DNA of 64,000 bases, taken from NCBI RefSeq assembly GCF_018866325.1, contig NZ_CP076457.1, positions 3,817,001 through 3,881,000 on the forward strand, written 5' to 3'. The notes under the pieces were generated by a model. That model was not told where the DNA came from, did no database searches, and saw only the letters and a program-made list of their open reading frames with translations. This document shows, piece after piece, positions 24,043 through 31,677 of this stretch; position 1 is the stretch's first letter; every line of letters starts with the position of its first letter. A program made the position numbers and the translations under genes. Source of the DNA: Streptomyces sp. YPW6. Its GTDB lineage: Bacteria; Actinomycetota; Actinomycetes; Streptomycetales; Streptomycetaceae.

Positions 24043-25136
24043 CCCGTCTCCTCCACATGCTGCGCGGACGCGCTGGTCTGTGCCGATGCCGGTGTCCGGG
24101 GCGATGTCCGGGCCGGGGCGTGCTTGGTGGCGTACGCGGCCGCCGCGTCCCGTACCCAGGCGCCCTCCTCGTGGGCCCGGCGCCGTTGGGCGATCCGCTG
24201 TTCGTTGCAGGGGCCGTTGCCCTTGAGGACCTCCTGGAACTCCGACCAGTCGATCGCGCCGAAGTCGTGGCCGCCCAGCTCCTCGTTCCACCGGATGTCG
24301 GGGTCCGGGAGCTCCAGGCCCAGCGCCTCGGCCTGGGGCACGCAGATGTCGACGAAGCGCCGGCGCAGCTCGTCGTTGGAGTGCCGCTTGATCTTCCACG
24401 CCATGGACTGCTCGGAGTGCGACGAGGCGTCGTCGGGCGGGCCGAACATCATCAAGGAGGGCCACCACCAGCGGTTCACCGCGTCCTGGGCCATCGCGTG
24501 CTGGGCCTCGGTGCCACGGCTGAGGGCGAGCAGCAGCTCGTACCCCTGGCGCTGGTGGAAGGACTCCTCCTTGCAGATGCGGACCATCGCGCGGGCGTAG
24601 GGGCCGTAGGAGCAGCGGCAGAGCGGCACCTGGTTGGTGATCGCCGCGCCGTCCACCAGCCAGCCGATCGCGCCGACGTCGGCCCAGGTCAGCGTGGGGT
24701 AGTTGAAGATCGACGAATAGCGCTGGCGGCCCGCGTGGAGCTTGTCGAGCAGCTCCTCGCGGCTGGTGCCCAGGGTCTCGGCGGCGCTGTAGAGATACAG
24801 GCCGTGCCCTGCCTCGTCCTGCACCTTGGCCATGAGGATCGCCTTGCGGCGCAGCGACGGCGCGCGGGTGATCCAGTTGGCCTCGGGCTGCATGCCGATG
24901 ATCTCCGAGTGGGCGTGCTGGGCCATCTGGCGGATGAGCGTCGCCCGGTAGGCGTCCGGCATCCAGTCACGCGGCTCGATCCGCTCGTCCGCCGCCACAG
25001 CCGCGTCGAAGGCCGCGAGATGCCCCGCAGCCGCGGCGTCCGTTACGTCCGTCGCACCCGTCGAGCCCGTTCCGCCCGCCGTGCTCGCCGTGCCGAGCGT
25101 CTTCTGCGTCGTCTGGTCCGCAGTCACTGCCGCCAT
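24039..25136 (-). CDS. paaA: Phenylacetyl-CoA epoxidase catalytic subunit PaaA
   Basis: A 365-residue diiron monooxygenase subunit that epoxidises the aromatic ring of phenylacetyl-CoA. After an Ala/Thr-rich start of about 40 residues the ferritin-like domain shows QMAQHAHSEIIGMQPE, KVQDEAGHGLYLY, KEESFHQRQGYELL and QEVLKGNGPCNEQR, which hold the Glu/His iron ligands. It is the first gene of the leftward paaABCDE operon. The palindrome at 25153-25166 stands 17 bp before its ATG, where a repressor would block transcription. Confidence 0.96.
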   Translation of the reverse strand: MAAVTADQTTQKTLGTASTAGGTGSTGATDVTDAAAAGHLAAFDAAVAADERIEPRDWMPDAYRATLIRQMAQHAHSEIIGMQPEANWITRAPSLRRKAILMAKVQDEAGHGLYLYSAAETLGTSREELLDKLHAGRQRYSSIFNYPTLTWADVGAIGWLVDGAAITNQVPLCRCSYGPYARAMVRICKEESFHQRQGYELLLALSRGTEAQHAMAQDAVNRWWWPSLMMFGPPDDASSHSEQSMAWKIKRHSNDELRRRFVDICVPQAEALGLELPDPDIRWNEELGGHDFGAIDWSEFQEVLKGNGPCNEQRIAQRRRAHEEGAWVRDAAAAYATKHAPARTSPRTPASAQTSASAQHVEETG

Positions 25137-25152
25137 CCCGGGCTCCCTACCG

Positions 25153-25166
25153 ACCGATCGTTCGGT
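25153..25166. promoter_or_regulatory. PaaR-type operator in the paaA promoter
   Basis: ACCGATCGTTCGGT fits the palindrome ACCGNNCGNNCGGT. Its reverse complement, ACCGAACGATCGGT, is exactly the sequence upstream of paaN. It is the likely site for the TetR repressor encoded at 30092-30691. Confidence 0.75.
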
Positions 25167-25211
25167 TCCTTGACTTCAATGGTGAGTCGGAGGCCCGTAG
25201 GGTGTCAACCC

Positions 25212-25220
25212 TGTGGATAA
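25212..25220 (-). other. Single DnaA box between paaA and the DUF5819 gene
   Basis: TGTGGATAA is a perfect TTATCCACA on the minus strand, 45 bp from the paa operator and 32 bp before the DUF5819 ATG. Confidence 0.5.
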
Positions 25221-25251
25221 CTGAGTGGTGATCGACGGTGATCGGGGCGGG

Positions 25252-26094
25252 ATGGATTCGGACCACGACAGGAGCTCTGCGGGCGGGGGGAAGGACGCCT
25301 GGCCGCAGGCGTCGAACCGGCCGGCGGAGGCGCCCGGCACCTCCGAAGCCCCAGCGCCGGACCACGCGGCCGCCACGCCCCCGTGGCCGGTGCCGTCGCG
25401 GGATTCCTCGGCCACCGGCCGGGGCATGGCCGGGCTGTCGCTCCCCTACCAGGTGGTCGCGGCCCTCGCGCTGTCCCTCATCGGGCTGCTCGCCTGCACG
25501 CACGTGGCCATGGTGTTCCTGCACGTCGCCCCGTCCAACACCCTGACCAAGGAGCACGGGAAGACGGTCGACCGCTGGATCTACCCGGAGTTCGAGCAGA
25601 ACTGGAAGCTCTTCGCGCCCAATCCGCTCCAGCAGAACGTCGCCGTCCATGTGCGGGCCGAAGTGGTCGACGCCGCCGACGGCCGCCGCACCACCCGGTG
25701 GATGAACCTGACCCATGAGGATGCCAAGGGGATACGCGGCAACCTCTTCCCCAGCCATGTGCACCAGAACGAGCTCCGGCGGGGCTGGGACTTCTACGTC
25801 AACTCCCACGACAGCGAGAACCGCCCCAACGGCCTGCGCGGGGAGCTCTCCGAGCGGTACGTGCGGCGCATCGCGATGCTGAGGCTGAGCGAGCGGGACT
25901 ACGGCGGCACGATCGAGCGCATCCAGCTGCGCTCCGCCACCAGTTCGGTCGCCCCGCCCCCGTGGAGCACCGAGAAGATCAGCACCCGCCCCGCCTACCG
26001 CGTACTCCCGTGGTGGACCGTGACCTCCGACGATCTTCCCGAGCACGCGGCGGAAGAGCGCCGCGACGCGGCGCGTGCGGAGGCGAACCAGTGA
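25252..26094 (+). CDS. DUF5819 family (SdpA-like) membrane protein
   Basis: A protein of about 280 residues with a polar, low-complexity start, one transmembrane segment (VVAALALSLIGLLACTHVAMVF in context) and an extracytoplasmic domain beginning with WIYPEFEQNWKLFAPNP, a DUF5819 hallmark. DUF5819 proteins are found beside HTTM-domain proteins, recalling SdpA/SdpB, which mature the Bacillus SdpC peptide toxin. The next gene here is an HTTM protein and overlaps this stop by GTGA. ATG 25252 is preferred, and GTG 25225 would add nine residues. It diverges from paaA. No toxin-like peptide gene was found nearby. Confidence 0.8.
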   Translation: MDSDHDRSSAGGGKDAWPQASNRPAEAPGTSEAPAPDHAAATPPWPVPSRDSSATGRGMAGLSLPYQVVAALALSLIGLLACTHVAMVFLHVAPSNTLTKEHGKTVDRWIYPEFEQNWKLFAPNPLQQNVAVHVRAEVVDAADGRRTTRWMNLTHEDAKGIRGNLFPSHVHQNELRRGWDFYVNSHDSENRPNGLRGELSERYVRRIAMLRLSERDYGGTIERIQLRSATSSVAPPPWSTEKISTRPAYRVLPWWTVTSDDLPEHAAEERRDAARAEANQ

Positions 26095-27548
26095 CCACCC
26101 CCTCGCCCCGGACGCCACAGAACCTGACGCCACAGAACCCGGCCCCGCAGAACCCGGCCCCGCAGAACCCGGCCCCGCAGGACTTGGCCCCGCAGCCGAG
26201 CGGGCCGCCGCCGGCCGGGCCCCAGCCGAGCGGGCCACGGACCCCGGGTTCCGGCGGCCCCGCCGGTGGTCCGGCCCGCGGCCTTCAGCGTGTCACCGCC
26301 TCAGCCCTCGGCCCGTACCAGAGCGCTGTCGTCCGGATCGGTTTCGCCGCCACCTACCTCTTCTTCCTGCTGCGCGAGCTGCCGCACCGCCATGAGCTGT
26401 ACGGTCCGGACAGCCCCTGGCACTGGGACCTGGCACGCCGGCTCACGGACGGCAACGAGGCCTTCTCGGTCCTGATGTGGACCGACAGCACGCTCTGGTT
26501 CGAGTCGGTCTACGTCCTCACGCTGCTGTCCGCGGCGGCGCTGATGGTCGGCTGGCGGACCCGGACCATGTCCGTCCTCTTCATGGTCGGCGTGCTCTCG
26601 CTGCAGAACCGCAGCATCTTCATGGGCGACGGCGGCGACAACGTCGTCCACCTCATGGCGATCTACCTGGTGCTGACGCGCTGCGCCCAGGTCTGGTCGC
26701 TGGATGCCCGGCGTGCGGCGCGCAACGCCCAGCGTGCCGCCGAAGGTCTGCCGCCCCTCCGGGACATCGCGGGCCCGGCGCTCTGGGCAGTCCTCGGCCC
26801 CGTTCTCGCGACGGCCACCCTGATGGGCGGGCTCGGCGGCACCTGGTGGCTGCGGACGCTGCTGTGGGTCCTCTGGCTCTCCGCCGCCGCCTGGTGGGCG
26901 GTGAACCGGTACGCGCCGCGGAGCGAGCCCCGCACCCTGCTCGACGTGCTGGCCAATCTCACGCACAACGCCGCGCTCGCCGTGATCATGGCCGAGGTCT
27001 GCCTGATCTACGCGACGGCCGGCTGGTACAAGATCCAGGGCTCGCGCTGGCAGGACGGCACCGCGCTCTACTACCCGCTCAACCTCGACTACTTCACTCC
27101 GTGGCCGGCCCTGTCGGACATCCTGGGCGCGAGCGGGCTGATGGTGATGGTGCTGACGTACGGCACGGTCATCGTCCAGGTCGCCTTCCCGTTCACGCTG
27201 TTCAACCGGCGGGTGAAGAACGTCCTGCTGGTCGTGATGATCTGCGAGCATGCGGGGATCGCCCTGCTGCTCGGACTGCCCTTCTTCTCCATGGCGATGA
27301 TCGCGGCCGACGCGGTGTTCCTGCCGACGGCCTTCCTCGTGTGGCTGGGCGGCCGGGCCACGATCGGCAGGCGGCTGCTGCTCTCCCGGCTGCCCAGCCG
27401 GTCCCGTACGCCGGGGAGCCCTGGGGCGCCCGCCCGCGCGGACGGTCCGGACGACGGGCCGGCGGACGGCCCGGCCCGGGGCGGTCACGGCGGTACGGAC
27501 GAGCCCCGGCTCCAGGGCGGCGGCGGGGGCCATACGCTCGTCGGGTGA
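26091..27548 (+). CDS. HTTM domain (vitamin K-dependent gamma-carboxylase-like) membrane protein
   Basis: A 485-residue polytopic membrane protein starting at GTG 26091 inside the previous stop. The first 60 or so residues are PAPQNP repeats. The HTTM domain (horizontally transferred transmembrane) follows, with about eight membrane spans and the typical stretches SVVWTD-like SVLMWTDSTLWFESVY, GDGGDNVVHLM and YATAGWYKIQGSRWQDGTALYYPL. SdpB and eukaryotic gamma-carboxylase contain this domain. It is probably a partner of the DUF5819 protein in processing or modifying a peptide or lipid, but the substrate is unknown. Confidence 0.85.
   Translation: MTTPSPRTPQNLTPQNPAPQNPAPQNPAPQDLAPQPSGPPPAGPQPSGPRTPGSGGPAGGPARGLQRVTASALGPYQSAVVRIGFAATYLFFLLRELPHRHELYGPDSPWHWDLARRLTDGNEAFSVLMWTDSTLWFESVYVLTLLSAAALMVGWRTRTMSVLFMVGVLSLQNRSIFMGDGGDNVVHLMAIYLVLTRCAQVWSLDARRAARNAQRAAEGLPPLRDIAGPALWAVLGPVLATATLMGGLGGTWWLRTLLWVLWLSAAAWWAVNRYAPRSEPRTLLDVLANLTHNAALAVIMAEVCLIYATAGWYKIQGSRWQDGTALYYPLNLDYFTPWPALSDILGASGLMVMVLTYGTVIVQVAFPFTLFNRRVKNVLLVVMICEHAGIALLLGLPFFSMAMIAADAVFLPTAFLVWLGGRATIGRRLLLSRLPSRSRTPGSPGAPARADGPDDGPADGPARGGHGGTDEPRLQGGGGGHTLVG
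26133..26185 (+). repeat. Tandem 15-bp repeat in the HTTM gene
   Basis: CAGAACCCGGCCCCG and near copies are repeated three to four times and encode (PAPQN) repeats at the N-terminus of the HTTM protein. Confidence 0.8.
27533..27547 (+). promoter_or_regulatory. Leaderless promoter -10 element within the HTTM gene end
   Basis: TACGCT (27533-27538) ends 7 nt before GTG 27545. The surrounding GGCCATACGCT...GGGTGAG is nearly the same as at 18671-18690. It would transcribe the TrmH gene independently. Confidence 0.5.
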
Positions 27549-28234
27549 GCAGTGAGACCGGCAGAACCCAAGAAACCCCCGCTGAACCCGTCCAGTACGA
27601 CGACGGCTACGCCCAGCCGATCGGTGTCGGACCGCACCCGCTGCCCTGGCCCGAGGACGAGCGGTACGACCCCGAGCTGCTGGCCCAGGGCGACCGGCGC
27701 AACGTCGGTGACGCGTACCGCTACTGGAAGCGGGAGGCGATCGTCGCCGATCTCGACCTGCGGCGGCACGACTTCCACGTGGCCGTGGAGAACTGGACCC
27801 ACGACTTCAACATCGGCTCGGTGGTCCGGACCGCCAACGCCTTCCTGGCCAAGGAGATCCACATCGTGGGCCGGCGGCGCTGGAACCGGCGCGGCGCCAT
27901 GGTCACCGACCGCTACCAGCATGTGCGCCACCACCCCGACACGGCGGACCTGACCGCCTGGGCGGCGGCCGAGGGGCTGCCGGTCATCGGGATCGACAAC
28001 CTCCCCGGCGCCGTACCGCTGGAGCGCACCGAGCTGCCGCGCCGCTGCGTCCTGCTGTTCGGGCAGGAAGGGCCCGGCCTCACCGAGGAGGCGCGGGAGC
28101 ACGCCACGGCGGTGTGCTCCATCGCGCAGTTCGGCTCGACCCGGTCCATCAACGCCGGAGCCGCCGCGGCCATCGCGATGCACGCGTGGATCCAGCGCTA
28201 CGCCGACATCCCGGACCCGCGGGAGACCCGCTAG
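27545..28234 (+). CDS. TrmH/SpoU-family RNA 2'-O-ribose methyltransferase
   Basis: A 229-residue SPOUT-class methyltransferase that transfers a methyl group from S-adenosylmethionine to a ribose 2'-OH in tRNA or rRNA. The three motifs are present: NWTHDFNIGSVVRTANAF, LLFGQEGPGLTEE and STRSINAGAAAAIAMHAW, whose knot forms the SAM site. Start GTG 27545 overlaps the HTTM stop, and the -10 element 7 nt upstream suggests it can also be transcribed alone. The target RNA is unclear. It ends 1 bp before the convergent paaN stop, so there is almost no space for a terminator. Confidence 0.88.
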   Translation: MSSETGRTQETPAEPVQYDDGYAQPIGVGPHPLPWPEDERYDPELLAQGDRRNVGDAYRYWKREAIVADLDLRRHDFHVAVENWTHDFNIGSVVRTANAFLAKEIHIVGRRRWNRRGAMVTDRYQHVRHHPDTADLTAWAAAEGLPVIGIDNLPGAVPLERTELPRRCVLLFGQEGPGLTEEAREHATAVCSIAQFGSTRSINAGAAAAIAMHAWIQRYADIPDPRETR

Positions 28235-29935
28235 TCACGCCTGGCGGCGGACCTCCACCACGCGGAAGCGGTTGGCGACGAAGGCCGCGTCGCACAGGGC
28301 CGCGTTGGCCGCCGGGTTGCCGCCGGAGCCGTGGAAGTCGGAGAAGGCGGCGGTCTGGTTGACGTACACCCCGCCGGTCAGGTTCAGCGAGAGCTGGGCG
28401 GACTCGTCCAGGCAGACGTCCTCGACCGCGCGCTCCACCTCGGGGGAGGTGGTGTACGCACCGACCGTCATGGCGCCCTTCTCGCGGATCGTGCGGCGGA
28501 GGAGGTCCAGTGCGGCGGACGTCGACTCGACGGCGACGGCGAAGGACACCGGTCCGAAGCACTCCGAGAAGTAGGCCGCGCCGTCGTCGGGCTTGGTGCC
28601 GTCGAGCTTCACGACGACCGGCGTACGGACGACCGCGTCGGGGAACTCGGCGTTGGCGACCGTACGCGAGGGCAGGGCGACCTCCCCCAGCTCTCCCGCC
28701 GCCTCCACCCGGCCCTTGACGTCGGGGTTCACCAGGGCGCCCAGCAGGGCGGACGCGCGGGCGTCGTCGCCGAGCAGTCCCGTGACGGCGGCCGAGAGGT
28801 CGGCGACCACGTCGTCGTAGGACTTGGCGCCGTCGTCGGTGGTGATGCCGTCCCGGGGGATCAGCAGATTCTGCGGGGTGGTGCACATCTGGCCGCTGTA
28901 CAGCGAGAGGGAGAACGCCAGGTTGGCCAGCATGCCCCGGTAGTCGTCGGTGGAGTCGACGACGATCGTGTTGACGCCGGCCTTCTCCGTGTAGACCTGT
29001 GCCTGGCGGGCGTTCTCCTCCAGCCAGTCGCCGAACGCGGACGAGCCCGTGTAGTCGATGATCCGGATCTCGGGGCGGACCGCCAGAGCCTTGGCGATGC
29101 CCTCGCCGGGCCGCTCGGCGGCCAGCGCCACCAGATTCGGGTCGAAGCCCGCCTCTCCCAGGACCTCGCGGGCGATCGAGACCGTGAGCGCCAGCGGCAG
29201 CACCGCGCGCGGGTGCGGCTTGACCAGCACCGGGTTGCCCGTGGCGAGCGAGGCGAAGAGGCCGGGATAGCCGTTCCACGTGGGGAACGTGTTGCAGCCG
29301 ATGACCAGTGCGACGCCGCGGCCGGACGTGATGAACGACTTGTGCAGCTTCAGCGGGTCGCGCTTGCCCTGCGGCTTCGACCAGTCGGCGCTCTCAGGGG
29401 TGCGTACCTGCTCCTGGTAGGCGTACGCCACGGCCTCCAGGCCGCGGTCCTGGGCGTGCGGGCCGCCCGCCTGGAACGCCATCATGAAGGCCTGACCGCT
29501 CGTGTGCATCACGGCGTGGGCCAGCTCGTGGGTGCGGGCGCTGATCCGCGCGAGAATCTCCAGGCAGACCAGGGCCCGGACCTCCGGTCCCGCCGCCCGC
29601 CAGGCGGCCGTACCGGCCTTCATCGCGGGCAGCAGGACGTCCGGGTCGACGTGCGGATACTCGATGCCGAGCTCCGGACCGTACGGCGAGATCTCGCCGC
29701 CGACCCAGCCGTCGGCGCCCGGCTGGCCCAGGTCGAGCCGGGTGCCCAGCAGCGCGTCGAAGGCGGCCTTGCCCTCGGCCGCACCGAGGCTGCCCGGGGC
29801 GCCGCCCTCGCCGTACGCCTTCGGGTGCTCGGGGTGCGGGGACCAGTAGGCGCGGGTACGGATCACGTCCAGGGCCTGGTCGAGCGTGGGCCGGTGGGTC
29901 TCGGACAGCTGCTGGGGGGTGAGCGCGGAGGCCAT
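28235..29935 (-). CDS. paaN: Phenylacetic acid degradation protein PaaN (aldehyde dehydrogenase)
   Basis: A 566-residue aldehyde dehydrogenase-fold enzyme of the actinobacterial PaaN type. It should open or oxidise the ring-cleaved intermediate made after epoxidation of phenylacetyl-CoA. The nucleotide-binding region includes VALVIGCNTFPTWNGYPGLF, and the catalytic Cys lies in SGQMCTTPQNLLIP. It lacks the MaoC-like hydratase domain found in E. coli PaaZ, so ring hydrolysis would need a separate protein. ATG 29935 has GAGGAG 10 nt upstream. The operator at 29992-30005 lies between it and the divergent regulator. Confidence 0.9.
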   Translation of the reverse strand: MASALTPQQLSETHRPTLDQALDVIRTRAYWSPHPEHPKAYGEGGAPGSLGAAEGKAAFDALLGTRLDLGQPGADGWVGGEISPYGPELGIEYPHVDPDVLLPAMKAGTAAWRAAGPEVRALVCLEILARISARTHELAHAVMHTSGQAFMMAFQAGGPHAQDRGLEAVAYAYQEQVRTPESADWSKPQGKRDPLKLHKSFITSGRGVALVIGCNTFPTWNGYPGLFASLATGNPVLVKPHPRAVLPLALTVSIAREVLGEAGFDPNLVALAAERPGEGIAKALAVRPEIRIIDYTGSSAFGDWLEENARQAQVYTEKAGVNTIVVDSTDDYRGMLANLAFSLSLYSGQMCTTPQNLLIPRDGITTDDGAKSYDDVVADLSAAVTGLLGDDARASALLGALVNPDVKGRVEAAGELGEVALPSRTVANAEFPDAVVRTPVVVKLDGTKPDDGAAYFSECFGPVSFAVAVESTSAALDLLRRTIREKGAMTVGAYTTSPEVERAVEDVCLDESAQLSLNLTGGVYVNQTAAFSDFHGSGGNPAANAALCDAAFVANRFRVVEVRRQA

Positions 29936-29991
29936 GGCGGACCAACTCCTCATCGAGCCGGGCGGGGACGTGCGGACGGAGTTAGAGTAAC

Positions 29992-30005
29992 CGAACGATC
30001 GGTCG
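29992..30005. promoter_or_regulatory. PaaR-type operator between paaN and its regulator
   Basis: ACCGAACGATCGGT, a perfect ACCGNNCGNNCGGT palindrome, lies 57 bp before paaN and 86 bp before the TetR gene. It is identical to the paaA site on the other strand. Repression of paaN and autorepression are likely. Confidence 0.78.
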
Positions 30006-30027
30006 GGACAAGGGGCACCGGGAAACC

Positions 30028-30036
30028 TGTGGACAA
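30028..30036 (-). other. Single DnaA box between paaN and paaR
   Basis: TGTGGACAA is the exact complement of the preferred Streptomyces box TTGTCCACA and stands 23 bp from the operator. Confidence 0.5.
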
Positions 30037-30091
30037 CTTCGATGGTCCCCGCCTGTGCGGGGCTGATCCCTCATGGGGGAGGATCGCGGAC

Positions 30092-30691
30092 ATGACCACG
30101 GCCAAGCGGGACACGTACACACCGGAGACCCTGCTCACCGTCGCCGTCCGTGTCTTCAACGAGCGCGGCTACGACGGCACGTCCATGGAGCACCTCTCCC
30201 GGGCGGCGGGTATCTCGAAATCCTCGATCTACCACCATGTGGCGGGCAAGGAGGAGCTGTTGCGCCGGGCCGTGAGCCGGGCGCTCGACGGGCTCTTCGC
30301 GGTCCTCGACGAGCCGGGGGCGCAGCGCGGGCGCGCGGTCGAGCGGGTCGAGTACGTCACGCGCCGGACCGTCGACGTGCTGATGGCGGAGGTCCCCTAC
30401 GTCACTCTGCTGCTGCGGGTGCGCGGAAACACGAAGACGGAACGCTGGGCGCTGGAGCGGCGCCGGGAGTTCGACCAGCGGGTGGCGGAGCTGCTCCAGG
30501 CCGCGGTGGCCGAGGGCGACCTCCGGGCGGACGTGGACATACGGCTGGCGACCCGGCTGCTGTTCGGCATGGTGAACTCGCTGGTCGAGTGGTACCGGCC
30601 GCAGCCCGGCGGCTTCCCCGGGGAGGAACAGCTCGCGGACACGGTCGTCCAGCTGGCTTTCGAGGGATTGCGGGCCGGCGGCGCCCGCTGA
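30092..30691 (+). CDS. TetR-family regulator, probable phenylacetate repressor PaaR
   Basis: A 199-residue TetR-type repressor. The helix-turn-helix (MEHLSRAAGISKSSIYHHVAGKEE in parts) is at residues 25-50, and the C-terminal ligand domain follows. It is divergent from paaN with the shared palindrome ACCGAACGATCGGT, which is also in front of paaA, so phenylacetyl-CoA is the expected inducer, as for PaaR in Corynebacterium. ATG 30092 follows GGGGGAGGA by about 9 nt. A weaker operator in front of the dehydrogenase operon at 31482 suggests a wider regulon. Confidence 0.8.
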   Translation: MTTAKRDTYTPETLLTVAVRVFNERGYDGTSMEHLSRAAGISKSSIYHHVAGKEELLRRAVSRALDGLFAVLDEPGAQRGRAVERVEYVTRRTVDVLMAEVPYVTLLLRVRGNTKTERWALERRREFDQRVAELLQAAVAEGDLRADVDIRLATRLLFGMVNSLVEWYRPQPGGFPGEEQLADTVVQLAFEGLRAGGAR

Positions 30692-30762
30692 GCCCGTCGG
30701 GCCGTCCGGCTTCACTGCAGGGGCTGTCCGGCTTCCGTGCGGGTGCCGTCCGGCTTCCGTGC

Positions 30763-30789
30763 CCGGCCCGGTGGCCTTGACCGGGCCGG
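30763..30789. terminator. Bidirectional terminator between paaR and Lrp
   Basis: CCGGCCCGGT (30763-30772) pairs with 30780-30789 across a 7-nt loop. It sits between the converging genes. Just before it GTCCGGCTTC is repeated three times (30708-30757). Confidence 0.6.
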
Positions 30790-30795
30790 CCCCGG

Positions 30796-31380
30796 TCAGG
30801 TGAGTTCGGCCGACCGGTCCGGGAGCGGTCCCAGGTCCGTCTCCTCGAACACCAGCAGCGTGCGCGTCGAGAGCACCTCGGGGATGGACTGGATCCGGGT
30901 GAGCACCAGCTCGCGCAGCGCCCGGTTGTCCGGCGTGTGCACCAGCAGCAGTACGTCGAAGTCACCGCTGACCAGGGCGATGTGCGTGGCCCCGGGGAGC
31001 GCCTGGAGCTGCTCGCGCACGGTCCGCCAGGAGTTCTGCACGATCTTCAGCGTGATGTACGCGGACGCCCCCTGGCCGGCCCGCTCGTGGTCGACGCGGG
31101 CGCCGAAGCCGCGGATCACGCCGTCCTCGACGAGCCGGTTGATCCGGGCGTAGGCATTGGCCCGTGAGACGTGGACCCGCTCGGCCACGGACCGTATCGA
31201 GGCGCGGCCGTCCGTCTGGAGGATCCGCAGGATGTCGCGGTCGATGGCGTCCAGCGGCCGCGCGGGGGCTGCCGGGGGAGGCTCCGGTGCCGAGCCCGCG
31301 GGGGCGGCGGCCGACGGTGGCGCGGTGGGCGGGGTCCGGTCCTGCTCCTCGGCCCTGTCGGCCATTTGTTCAGCTGCCAT
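30796..31380 (-). CDS. Lrp/AsnC-family transcriptional regulator
   Basis: A 194-residue Lrp-type regulator. After a Pro/Ala-rich start of about 40 residues the DNA-binding domain reads DAIDRDILRILQTDGRASIRSVAERVHVSRANAYARI, and a C-terminal RAM domain (SGDFDVLLLVHTPDN) binds amino acids or related ligands. It is divergent from the branched-chain dehydrogenase operon, the usual place for BkdR-like activators that sense branched-chain amino acids. ATG 31380 follows GGGAGG by 9 nt. The divergent gap of about 300 bp holds a DnaA box, a PaaR-like site and a seven-copy short repeat. Confidence 0.88.
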   Translation of the reverse strand: MAAEQMADRAEEQDRTPPTAPPSAAAPAGSAPEPPPAAPARPLDAIDRDILRILQTDGRASIRSVAERVHVSRANAYARINRLVEDGVIRGFGARVDHERAGQGASAYITLKIVQNSWRTVREQLQALPGATHIALVSGDFDVLLLVHTPDNRALRELVLTRIQSIPEVLSTRTLLVFEETDLGPLPDRSAELT

Positions 31381-31438
31381 CGGCCCGCGCCTCCCTGTCG
31401 TGGACGACCTGTACCCATCCCAGGCTGTGGAGAACCGT

Positions 31439-31447
31439 TTGTCCACA
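31439..31447 (+). other. Single DnaA box upstream of the bkd operon
   Basis: TTGTCCACA, a perfect Streptomyces box, with a second imperfect inverted copy (TGTGGAGAA) at 31426-31434. It lies 35 bp from the operator at 31482. Confidence 0.5.
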
Positions 31448-31481
31448 GGCTGGTGGCACCTGTAGCCAAAATGCGCTTGCG

Positions 31482-31495
31482 ACCGAACAATCGGT
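31482..31495. promoter_or_regulatory. Variant PaaR-like operator upstream of the first 2-oxoacid dehydrogenase operon
   Basis: ACCGAACAATCGGT differs from the paaN operator (ACCGAACGATCGGT) by one central base. It lies 183 bp before the E1-alpha ATG and 102 bp from the Lrp ATG. Confidence 0.6.
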
Positions 31496-31549
31496 AGGTG
31501 AGGCACGCCACACCCGTGCCTCGTCCAGCCCTCGACGTCCCGCGCCCGA

Positions 31550-31643
31550 TCGACACCCATCGACACCCTCGACACCGCCGATCGGTACCCGTCGACACCC
31601 CTCGACACCGCGATCGACACCCCCGATACCGCCGATCGACACC
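31550..31643 (+). repeat. Seven copies of TCGACACC in the leader of the dehydrogenase operon
   Basis: TCGACACC occurs at 31550, 31560, 31569, 31592, 31602, 31614 and 31636, with spacings of 10, 9, 23, 10, 12 and 22 nt. The spacing is close to one or two DNA turns, which suggests a multi-site operator, for example for the divergent Lrp protein. Confidence 0.7.
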
Positions 31644-31677
31644 CTTCGATCTCCCTCGATGCCAGGAGGTGCTTCTC

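Noticed and set aside
23039..24058. Longer paaC frame of 339 residues
   Set aside because: The first 100 residues overlap paaB in another frame and have no family similarity. The true start is GTG 23755.
25225..25251. GTG start for the DUF5819 gene
   Set aside because: It overlaps the DnaA box neighbourhood and adds non-conserved residues. ATG 25252 is more likely, although neither has a good ribosome binding site.
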